Origin: Symsagittifera roscoffensis
Lineage: Eukaryota > Xenacoelomorpha > Acoela > Convolutidae
Length of the DNA stretch: 60,000 bases
Assembly (NCBI RefSeq): GCF_963678635.1
Contig: NC_087067.1
Span: forward strand, 20,086,596 to 20,146,595
Direction: 5' to 3'
The notes under the pieces were generated by a model. That model was not told where the DNA came from. It saw only the letters and a list, made by a program, of their open reading frames with translations, and did no database searches. The stretch's first letter is position 1, and each line of letters opens with the position of its first letter. Shown piece after piece: positions 42,301-54,300 of the stretch. Both the position numbers and the translations under genes were made by a program.

Positions 42301-45300
42301 TGTTATGGGTATTTAAGAATGTTTTAGCAGAGTCGGGAATGAGAGGGCATTTAATGCAGAATTTTCAAACTTCCTTTTTTTTCTAGTTTTTCCGAAGCGA
42401 GGGTAATCTGTGGTACAAGTTGCGTTAGGTGGAAAATCGTTTTTTTTTCGCTCCGTCGAAAAAAGAACTTCGCATTCTGCAAAAAAAATCATTTCAAAAT
42501 CAATTGATACCGAAAAAAAATTTTGGCTCAAAAACACTGTCAATATATTTTGGTAAATGACAAGCTTTCAGATATGCAAAAGTTACCTCATATATAAACT
42601 TCAACTGTTTTTGCAGCAAACATATTTTTCCAAGGCACAAAAGAAAGTTTGTCGTTTAGAGAGCACTCTTCGTCTTTTTTTCGAGGCACCTAAAACACAG
42701 GTCTATTTCCGCTCTAGAGTTTTTAAATAATAGCGAGTCAATCTTTTCATTTAATGCTTCAGTTTGTTTTGAAAAATGCTTTTTCGATTTGCTCAAATGT
42801 CCGATGACCAACCTACTAGCATGCTTGCCGGTTAGCTTGCGGCAATCAGCGCAATTACAACTGAGTTATTTTTCTCACATTGGCAAATAAAGCTCAAACT
42901 GAAGGGTGCCAAATTAAGATAACCCCCGAATGATCCTTTTTGATCTTACTATATGTACCCAATAAGTTATATACATTCATTCAACAATTGATACACGTTT
43001 TCAAAGGTTACGTAACAAAAAGTAGACAGTCATAAAATTGACAATGTCGTGAGCAAATCAGAATGAAGATGAGAAAAAACATACAAAAAAGATCTTTTTT
43101 GTAGTTTCTGATTGGCTCTTGGCTTAGTCAGTTTATGACTGTCTACTTGTTGACCGCACTCAGTTCACAATACAGTGCTGATTTAAAATATTCGGATAAA
43201 ACAAACAAAACTTGATTGTCAAACACGTTTTTCACAAATTATGTTAAGATTACTCAAAAAGTGAAAAACAAATTGCTTAGAATTTCACAAGAATTAATAT
43301 GGTGCAATTTTTTCCTCCGAAAATCTCCATAAAAATGGGTTATTTTGGCTTTTTTCAATTAATCAAGAATTACGCAGATACTATTTCGTTAATTGATGAA
43401 AATTATATGTATCAAAAAAGTCTATTACACAGCCCAACAAAATTCTAGAAAATTTAAATCTCCAAAAATTTGAGTAAGTTGTCTAAAAATTGTTTTTTAA
43501 TTAAGATTTTGGGTTTTATAGTAAAAATCACGTTTCTTGACTGTCAAGCAAAAATATTTTTTTAAATATTTTTTCTTATTTCTTTTTGGAGATTTAACCC
43601 TCTTAGAACTTTGTTAGGCTGTGAAATAGGCTTCTTTTGATATATCTCATTCATCAAATGACAAAGTAGCTTCAGCGTAATTCTTGGTTAATTGAAAAAA
43701 AGTGACCCATTTTTGGGGTAAAAGTTTGGTTGAGAATTACACTCAATTATTTTTTGAACAGTTGGAACAACAAAATTCAAGTGTTAATGCTGAGCAATTT
43801 GAGTCCGCTTTTAAATACAGTGCGTGCTGATTGAAATTATCCGGACAAAAGGAACAAAAGTTGAATTTTCAAACACGTTTTTCTCAAATTGGGTATAAGA
43901 TGAGACAAAAAGTGAAGAGAACAAAAAGTGCTAAGAATTTCATCAGATTGAATATGGTGCGATTTTCTGAGATGAGTCCCCCTATGTACTATTTTGAGAT
44001 ATCCATATTTGGCGTCGGGCCCTAAAAGTTTTCTAAAGGCGCGTTTGGCGCCAATATATATTGATTTTAAGGGGGAGCGCACACCGAAAAAGCGCAACTT
44101 TTTGGTCAACATTTTCCAAAAAGTGCCTAAAAATGCCTTTTTTGGCCAGTTTTTTCTCTTCAAAATTTTGCCTTCGGCGCAGAAAACGTAACCAATACAG
44201 AGTCTTTTTAATGCTTTGGCAGAACTCTTTCAAAAGGTCGACAAAATTTTTGATTATTTTTTGAAAATCTGTCGCCCCTCATCGAAAAAGTCCTAGATCC
44301 ACCCCTGGTTCCATTCAATACCAAAAAAGTCAAACTTTTGTTCGTATAACACTTAGAACTTAATATTGGATTAAGGAGATAAAAGACTATCAAAACAATC
44401 AAACTTTCAAAATTTATAGCAATACCAAAAGTTCTCTCTTTTGAAAAGTATCTGATACCAAATGAAGGGCAGTCGGATTATTCAAGGCTTTACAACTAGC
44501 AGTTTCGTGCGTGTTTAGACTGGAATGACGAGTTGAAGGAAAAGTTCAGAATGTACGTGTACAGTGAGGAGTGCACTTCCATTGTCTTCGGCGAAGTATA
44601 TTTCGACTGCTTCTCCATCACAAAAACAGGAGAGGGAAAGGTCAGCAATTTTGTGGTTGACGTTTGTGATTGTGCTCGAAAGATTTTAATAAAAAAGGAC
44701 AGAGCGGTCAACATAGATAACCATTCTTAGCTTTTAAGTTAAGTTTATCAATTTTGTCTGAACAATTCATTCAAGGATTCAAGAATAGTTCGTCGACACG
44801 ATATAATTTCAAAGTTTTTCAAGGGTACAATATTTGTGATTCGAAAAATAAGTTTTTTTGTAGTTAAACTGCACTGAATAAATTAATCTTTTTAAAAGTT
44901 TTGACAATCCTAAATTTGGCTGCCGCACCTTTTTGGGAAGGTTTTATACGAAACGCTTTGTTTCCATCAACTTGAAAATTCTTCTGATTTTCTATTTTGG
45001 ATTTACGACAATTTATCTACAAGGGAGAGGATCTAAATACGAGCTGTTCAGCTCATCACGGGAACCGCTGTTGTGCCCTTGCTTTAAAAAGCTAAAGGAT
45101 CAAAAACTCACAGCTCTCGCTAATTAGGTTTATTTGTATCGATAGCTGCCGAATTCAAGTATGTTTAGACCGTTCTTGAGGCCTGTGGTGACCATATTCT
45201 CAACTTAATCTCATCCATTTCAACAACGTACCTTCGGTCGAGCACTGAGACTCTTTGAGACTCGAAGCATAAAAATGAGTACTTATAGGGGCGGATCTAG

Positions 45301-48300
45301 GATTTTCTCGAGTAGGGGATTTTCAAAAACTTTTTGACAATTTTGTTGACTTTTTGTACGTCGAACAAATTGAGTTTCTGAGCGCTCCCAGCACACTATC
45401 ATACCGTAACTTGACAAAAAAAATTGAACAACAGTCAAATTTTTGGAAAGAACAGGTCAAAAATCCGTGTTTGGGCACTTTTCGGAATGCTTTGAACAAA
45501 AAACAGCGTTTTTTTGGCGCTCGCGTACCCTCAAAACTAGAGTATATACGAAAAAATTTCAAGGTCGGTTAGCTAAAACCGAACTTCTTAAAAAGTGCCA
45601 ATATCTACCCAAAGTACATTTTGGGTCGGCAGGGGGTCGAATCCCCGAAGAAAAAAACGTCCACCCCGCCCCACCCCCCCACCCCCCTAAATCCGCCCCT
45701 GCCCATACCCGTAAAACAGTTTCCATAAGTTGTTAAAAATGTTTTTTTTTGCAGTCTGATTCCGTGACTACATCTGTTGTGTTGTTTGTGTTGGCAATAC
45801 TGGTTCTTTTGGGATTAGCCGGGTTCGCCATTTTCACTCTATTTTCATGGATCAAGGTCAATTCATCTTCATCTCCTAAAAATTATAATGAACCGCCGGC
45901 TGAAAAGAAGAAATACGATGAGTTAATCAATAGTTTCAAGTGAGTTCAAAGTTACAACTGTCTGTCATCAAATTCACAAATAACTGTATACCTACTGCAA
46001 AAAATAGCTTTTTTCCATTAAGTATATAAGAATTACTTTAAGTACGCCTTCCCAATTAAGTTCCCGTTATTTCTGTATAAAAATATTCAGTATGAACAAT
46101 TTAGATATCTAATTACCCCCCTCCCCAACTAACAAAAAAGAGATAAATCGCTGCTAGACACAAAGATCGCAAATGGTTTACTGCTGTTTTTTGTTTAAGT
46201 AATCCTTAAAAAGGATGAATATTCGTACTTAGTGCCATAAACGCAAAAAAATAGTTTAAAATATTCGTCGACATGTAACGAATTATAACATGTACCATAA
46301 ACTCCAAGTTGTGGTCTTTATTTGACGATATTTAATGATTTGTAAGTCAATCTGTAGACTCTATATCTCCCGTCTAATATTGCACACGACACCCAACAAC
46401 CACACCCTCCATGTGTACCTGGAGAGAGACAAGTCAGTGTTGTCCGCAGGAGATGACAAGACAATGACTCATGTTCTAGACAGCGATGACAAGACTATGA
46501 GGGATATACTGAAAAAGCCAATCTTCCTCAAGGCCACCAGACACATCTGTGACTCAAGGACACTGCTACCGGTTGGTAAACAACAAGAACCCTCCCCTCC
46601 TTTATCTCTTAATCACACATACACGATACACCCAATGATCCTATCAGCCCTTAAATAACTTATAAATTACGGATGGAGTGGGTTGTTTTTGAAAAACTGC
46701 AGATAAAACTGGTCCCAACATAAATGTAATTTAAATTGAAATTTAGTTAAAGATAGTTATGACTTTTTTGAGAGTTTCTAGTGTAGTATCTGATTTTTTA
46801 AAGTTTGGTCTGAACGTTGCTTTCAATTTTTTAGGAGTTAACGCAAGAAATGGCTGCAATAATAGTCCTTTCAAATTACCATCACATGGAAGACTTAGCC
46901 AAGACACTACCCGATTTACTCAAACAAGAAGCCAAAAAACTTCGAGAAACGCCGAGATCAAAACTGTTTCCCGAAAAAGCGGTTGCTAAAACTCCTTTTG
47001 TTGCCTACTTTGCAGCCTATTGGCTGAGTGCTGCAGTTCATGATCAGCTGGATAACTGCAAAGTGATTGAGAAAATTTACACTATTTACGAAAAATTGGC
47101 CACATTTGCTGATAATGGTGAGTTTTTACAACAATATACGTAAGTTGAAAGTTTGACCCCAACCAGGGGGCTTTTTGAATTTTTTGCTCGTAAACTTTTT
47201 AAAATAAGTTCAAGCAAAAGTATGAGACCGTACAATAACATATCGCTGGTGTGTAAGAGCACACACATGCTTAGATCATTTGAGAAGGATGTATTTTTGA
47301 GCCACTGTTAACCCCGCTAAAATTCGTTACTGACTTATGCGTTTTTTTTGGCTCATAGTAATACATATGGGATCTGTTGAAAAGAATTTAATGGCGAGTA
47401 CTTGCAAGTCGATTGTGTTGCCGCCGAAACTTTTTGAGCAGTAACTTTCTCGGGAAATTTTGGAATACTATAACGTCTTTAGCATTTTTAGTAGACTTGG
47501 CCCAATAGTTGCAATTGTAAATACGCGCGCATCCTTTAAACATTTATATTATGGTACCATGGGCGAATCTAGGATTTTCTCATGGAAGGGGGGGGGGGGC
47601 GGATTAGCAAAAAAAAATTCAACCATTCGTCAACCTTTTTTTAGGTCGACTAAATTGATTGTCCGAGCTCTCCCAAAGCATTACAAAGGCCCTATTTTGG
47701 CCAATTTTTTAGCGGCGCAGGCAAAATTTTAAAATTTTGAAAATTTTAAACAAAAAATTGCCTTTTTTACGGAGCGCATTCACCCCTCAAAATTAGTATA
47801 TATTGGCGCCAAAGGCGCCTTTAGAATATTCTTAGGGTCCATCGCCAAAATTGGATGTATCAAAATTGTACAAAAGGAACACTTTGGGTCGGCAGAGGGG
47901 TTCAAATCCCTGAGGGGGGGGGGGTAAGCCCTGCCTCTTTAAATCCGCCACTGCACCTAGCTATAGTTAGGTAAGAATTTTTGAGTTCAATTCAACATTT
48001 ACTGGAAAATGTAGGCAAATTGCGCTCTCCAATTACGAAAGCGGAAAAGTCACGAAAAACAAGATCGACAGCTTATTTGGATTTTCAGACTTCTCAGCGA
48101 ACAAAAGCTTTACCGCCCCCCTAAATCCGCCCCCGAATGGTACCGAAGGTACCCCCTTAAAATATTTTTAAGAGTCGATGAACGTAGTTCAGAATCTTAT
48201 ATGTGTTGCGATGATTTTTTTAATAGTCGATAAACGTTGTAGTTCAGACTCTTGTATAGGTTGCGATAATTTTTTAAGATTCGATGAACGTAGTAATCTT

Positions 48301-51300
48301 TGTAATTATGAAATTTTGTCGGAGAAAAAATTTTTACCCAATCAAAACACGATTGTTTGTGTCATGACAAAACTTGCTTTTTAAAGTTTTTACAGCACAT
48401 TTGTTAAAAAAAATTTCAGGTCTTTTAGGATTTGATGAACGTAGTAATCTTTGTAACTGTGAAACTTATTGAGAGAAATAACTTCACCCAATTCAAATCA
48501 TCTGTCAATTTTTTCAAAAATTGAAACAAACCGGATTGTTTGTGTCAAGACAAAACTTGATTTTCAAAATATTTACAGTACTTTTGTTAAAAAATCCTTT
48601 AAGGTTTTAAGAGCCTTCAACTTAGTGAATACTTTAATATAATCTTGCTGGTTTTGAGAGGTTTTGAGAGCCTTCAACTTAGTGAATACTCTAATAATAA
48701 TCTTGCTGATTTTTTTTCATTTTTTTTCCAGGAAAAGATTTAAAAGTTGCTCAGGCTCAAAATTACTTTTGTGCAGTTTGACTTTTGATTTTTTTAAATT
48801 CAGCTCTCTTCTTTTATTAAAATGAAAATAAAATTTTATATCGAATAGAAAAAGTGTAAGGATTACGAAAAAGAGGATCAATATCCAGTTTCGAAACTGG
48901 AATCTATTTTCAGATTACACTGCATAAAAAAATATTTTCTTATAGGTCCAGTTTTCTCAAATTGGGTTATTTTATCAAAAAATTTTTAATCATAAAATGT
49001 TCTGAAACTTCAAAGAACTGCTATGTCATCTAATTTTTTTCAATTTTTGAAGAAACCATATTTTTTATGTTAACTTGTAATGTTGACTCTTTTCGAACTG
49101 TACATTGGCTACGTTTTATTTGCTGATAAAAAGTTTAAATGTTGACAAATTAGGGTCTTCATAATATTTTGGGATAGCTTGTAAAACCAATTTGCCATAA
49201 ACAATCAAGTTTTCAAAATTTTATTTAAAAGTCCCCTTTTGAAGGAAATCCTAGATTTGGCAACAAGGTGATTAACTTCTTCCATACTATTTTTTTTCAC
49301 CTTAGGGTATCACGATGCAGATAGTGGCATAGGGGAATACATGATAGCAGACATAAAAATTCCCTACAAAAGGCGAAAAGTGCACCTGGCGAAATCCGAT
49401 GTGGCTAACACAACTAAATCACTGAAGGGAGCGAGTGTGATTGCGTGTTATAGGTCAACAGATAATGAGAAGACACTTCGCAAAGCACTGATGGATGCTC
49501 AATTCAGTCGTAAGTTATTTACTTTTTCTTTTGTCATTTTAGCAAAAATTTGCCCTAAATATGGGTGACTTTTTTTCAGCAGTTAAAATCTTAGGTTTTT
49601 CTACGCTGAATTTTAAAGAAAAGGAAACTGTACTATCGAACAGCAAATGTAAAAATCACAAAAAACTCAATCAATTTTTAGTTTCGAGAATAAATTTTAA
49701 TTAAAAAAGCGAAATAAAAAAAGCCCGTTGATCCAATTTTCTCAATTTGAGTTTATTCAATCAAAAAGTTTCATGCATATTTTTTTTTGAAATTTGAAGA
49801 GCTTTGGGGCCATATATTTTTTTCTTTGTTATTTCAAATTTAATGTTTTTACAAGTCAATTTTTATTAAGACTCGATGAACGTAGTGAGGAATTTTATAT
49901 AGGTCTTGGTGATTTTGTTTGGTTTTTTTGTCGGAAAAAAATCAAACAAAATAACAAAAAAATCAAAAAATTGAACAAAAATCAAATAAAAACTTATTAA
50001 CTCTAGATGTTCATTCATACATACTTTTACAATTTTGAATGCACTTAGGTATCTATGCATTTTTTGAATTCAATTAATATTCATCTGCTGAAAGGTAGTT
50101 GAATTGAGTTTTGCAAATACACACCTAGAAATAAAGCGTAAGAACTTGAACGATTTCTAGTTTTGAGAATGGAGTTTAACTTTTAAGAGTAATGACCATG
50201 GTGAAGACCCTTATATAAATCTTGCTGATTTAAAAAAAAATTTCAGGAAAAGTATTTAAAAATTTCTATTAACTACAGATGTGCATTCATACATATTGAT
50301 GCATTTATGAAGGCACTTTTGTATGAATGCACTTTTTGAGTTCAATTGAAATTCGTCTGCTGAAAGTGACATGAATAGCACTCCCCAAAACGAACATTGA
50401 AATGGCGTTAAAAAACGTTAAAGTATTCCAGCTTCGAAAGTGGAACTTAATTAATAGATTTCCAGCGGAACAAATACTTTACCTATTGATCCAGTTTTCT
50501 CTAGTTGGGTTCTCGGGTAATTTTATTAAAAAAGCGCCAATTACAAATTCTTCTCGAAATTCAAAGAGCTTAAAGGGCATCTTTTTTTCTTTGAAACTCG
50601 AAACTTTCAACAAAATCAGTGTTTTTTAATGTTTATTTGCGTTCACTTCTCTTTTCTAATCTTCGATTGGCTATGTTTAAATTTCCCAGTGGTAAAAAAT
50701 TTTACGGTGTGTTCTGAGTATTAATCTCCACTTTCGAAATTAGAAGTCTTTCACGTTTTCTCAATTGAAGTAATTTACTACAAAAGTGTCAATCATTAAC
50801 TTGTCTTGAAATTCAAATAGGATTAGTGCCAATTGTTTTTTTTTACTTTAAAATACAAAATTTGATTTTTTTTTTCAAAATGAGTCAGTTTTTTTTTCTG
50901 TTTCCTTGCGTTCATTGATTTTTTTCCAGTTGTCTGTTGGCTATAATTATCTTTCCTTGAGTTTTCATGACTAGTTTCCAACTGTCTGTTGACGATGTTT
51001 CAATTATTAGCCAAGTTTGAAACGAGGACGAAATGCCAAAACTAAGCAAGCGAAAGTGGTGGGAGCCACTGGCTTGTTGATTTTGAAAGCGCAAGCCGTT
51101 ATCCTTTTTGTCGGACACTAATTTAGGAACTTCTTTTATACTTTCTGAAAAAAAACGCTGAATCAGAGCGTTAACTGCAAGAAAAAATGCAAAACAACAT
51201 TTCAGCTACGCCTTCTTTGCGCCTACCTCGCAAAGCCAATATCAAGTTCAAGTCAGGCGACACAATCTGGGATTTTGAACAGTTGGTGAGCAATTCCAGT

Positions 51301-54300
51301 ACGTCCCTGGAAACATGCAGGATCCCTAGCTCCATGAAAGCGTATCTAAGTGACTCTAAGGATACAGGGTCAATTAGCCGAAAAGAGTTTTCGGTTCTGA
51401 AGGCACTGGGCGAGACTGATGAAAAGAACGAGCTAAAGTGTGCAAACATACCACTGTTAGTTAAGTATTTGGCTCTTCTACCCTCCCACCGGGTATAAAT
51501 TTACGAACTTGTCTATGAAAGCAAATGCATGCATTTGTAATAGTGTGGTTATGTCAATTTTAATGACGACTCAAACAACCACGGTGCTAAAGATGGTAAA
51601 ATATAAAAATGCAGCGCAGGTAAAGGGGAGAGAGCAATAGGTAATCATTCATCATTTCAAAACATGAGCGAGCAGCTTAAAAGAATTATTTCTCATTTTA
51701 TGACAGCAAAAAAGACTGGGTTAATTGCAATTTGTGTGAATTTTTTGTTTGATGTTTTAGAACTTACCCTGATCGATATCTCAATAATGAGTTCAGACTA
51801 TCAGGCCGTGATAGCGCGCACAGTAAAATGGTAATTATTTTAAATTTAAGTTAAAGAAATTTAAAAAACTAAATTGGCCAACATTTAGGTTTAATTAAAT
51901 CGAAACAACCGGTGAACTTCAGTTAAAAATTTTAGGGCATTCTTGCAACTGATATCTCTTAACCCACAGTTTGCTATACTTCGGTACAAGTTTGTCAATT
52001 TCATCATTTTGTTGTTCTCAATTGTGTTATTTTATTCACAAAAATGGATTAAAACAAAAAAACCCAGTTTCAAAAACCCTAGTCTCTAATGTTTTAGGTG
52101 CGCAAAGAAATAAAAGCGGACATAATATCGTTGATTGAAGAAATCGAAAATGCGCACGAGAAACACCCTCAGATTGCGTTTGTGGAAGAATGTATTGACT
52201 TCGCATGCAAGAAGGCAGATGCTCCCAACTACGTGAACCAATACCTAAAACACACCATTCTAGGGCTAAACTCAAGCTAAACTTCTTAATAGAACTTAAG
52301 CTTGGGGAACCGGTTTGTTTGGCAGCGGCGCTTCAGACTCTGAGCCCTACCAAAATCCACCAAAAAAACTTTCTACGATTCACAGATTTTTGTGATGAGG
52401 ACGAATCTTGAAAGAACATTATAAGCTTGTTCATGATTTTAACCAAATTTTATGTAACGACTCTTTTGAAGAAACATGCAAAAAATGACATTCTCAAGCG
52501 CTTTTTTTGTAAATTTTGACCGAAAAAATTTTTTTTTGGTGCGCGCTCTCCGCTCATAACTATCCCATATTGGAGCCAAATGCGCCTTTAGAAAGAAATT
52601 TAGGATCGGTCAGCAAAAAATGTCTATTCCAAGTTAGAACCAAAGGTGGCCCTTTGTATCGTCAAGGAGTCAAATTCTCGAGTCAAAGAAGGCGTCCCCC
52701 CATCCCCCACTCTAAATCTGCCTCTGTCATGAATGATAATTATTGACTTTTCAGTTTCAAATGACAAACTTTAGCTCCACTGCAACTATTAAGCTCATGT
52801 TTCTCGATTGGTTCAATTGGTGTTGATCAGCTTGAGTTTAGCCCTTAGACTTGTTTCTAGTGAGATTATTTTGGGCTCATATTGTGAAGGATCCCAGTCG
52901 GCTGTTCGACCTATCCTACGAGTACCACCTGCCAAAAGTGACCAGAAAGAACATGGAGATAGTGTCAGCTTTGCTGGGAAGTGAAAACTGTGCTTTGACT
53001 AGAGAAGTTAACCACCTGTTTGGACGAGACAACGAGCATCTAATTTGGTTCAAAAATGCAAGTGCAACTATATCTACATTTTTTTTACGTAGAACATAAT
53101 CATTAATTTTTATGAACAACATAATGATGAATTTAATCATGATTTTTTCACGTCACCTAATTCAAATTCCCGCGTTTTCTCCAGAAACTCCGCCTATTTT
53201 CTTGACAATCTTAATCTTTATCCAGGCGTTAGAGTAATTATAAGGGTGATGCATTGGTCTAATGCTTATAAAAGTAAAAGTGTTAAAAAGCCAGTTTTTT
53301 TTTGTTCTGAAAGAGATAAGAAAGTTGTGATTAAAAAGGAAGTTTTCAAAACTCTTTCACTGGAATGTCAATCCAAACAATACTGTAATTTTTGTTCCGA
53401 CTTTTGTTATGAAAGTAACGGAATATTTGTCCTCGGAGTGGTTTTTTTGTTCAGACAAAATTCAACTTTTTAACTTGCCATTTTTGACAGAAATTTTAAA
53501 ATATTATTCGAAAAGTATTTTTGTCCCGAGCTTGAATTTATAATATATATTTCACCTGTGATCGCTTTTTGTAAAATTATGGTGCTTAAATATTTGCATT
53601 TGGAACAATTAAAGCGCCATATATTTTGCGCAATTAACGCGTAAGCGAGATTTAATTGTCTTAAAAATTGTTCCAAGTTGGTTGAAGGAAGCTTCTTTGC
53701 CATAATTGATATGTTACCAGGAGCGAAATCTATCACTTCTTTTTTTATATGGAGTGTGGGGTGATGATTTTTACAAAAAATCTCAAATGTATAAAAAAAA
53801 TCGTATTATTTATTACATTTATTTTTTCATGTTATAACAGCTCCATAGATCTAAAAAGGCAGTCCATACATTCACGGTTTCGCCCTGATGCGAGCAGTCT
53901 TGTTTTATCTTTTCTAACAAGGACATCATGAAAAGCATTTTTGAAGCTTAACTAACATTGCACAAAATGCTATTAGACACACAGCGCTGATTTAATGTAA
54001 CCGGACCCAGCGAACAATATTGGAAAACTGAAAAGCAATTTTATAGCCAAAAAAGGATGTTTTCACTGAATAAGTAAAAAAATTGGGCCTAAAACAAATT
54101 TCAAGCTTTTTGAGCAAGTTTACTTTTCAAGAGTTTTGTTGTGCTGTGTAAGAGGTTTCTTTGAAAAAAAAGTTTCTTTTCAATTAATTTGTTAGTTTCA
54201 GCGTAATTCTTGATTAAATATAAAAGGCCAATATAACTCATTTTAGTGTAAAATTTTGGTTGCGAATTTCAAAAAACAACATCAATAATTCTAATGAAAA

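Larger units (their letters stand above)
24700..43945 (+). repeat. Tandem segmental duplication, copy 2 (with later insertions)
   Basis: Homologous to copy 1 in order. It is interrupted by the LTR element (26602-34593), HINE copy D (35129-35635), a hAT piece (about 37210-37534) and the LINE (38817-40002), and it contains a ~1-kb block (about 41344-42360) with gene 2 exon 2 that copy 1 lacks. The junction with copy 1 is at about 24640-24700. Confidence 0.85.
42208..44518 (+). other. Gene 2 intron 2
   Basis: Holds the end of duplication copy 2 with the 128-bp MITE (43021-43147) and the fold-back element (43175-43940), then a hAT MITE (about 43977-44307). No further exon seen. Confidence 0.5.

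Noticed and set aside
44933-45127. A 64-codon frame between gene 2 exons 3 and 4.
   Set aside because: It has a non-ATG start, no splice-phase compatibility with its neighbours and no similarity to a plexin segment. It contains the 'gagctgttcagctcatcacgg' repeat also seen in the duplication at 19155 and 37975.
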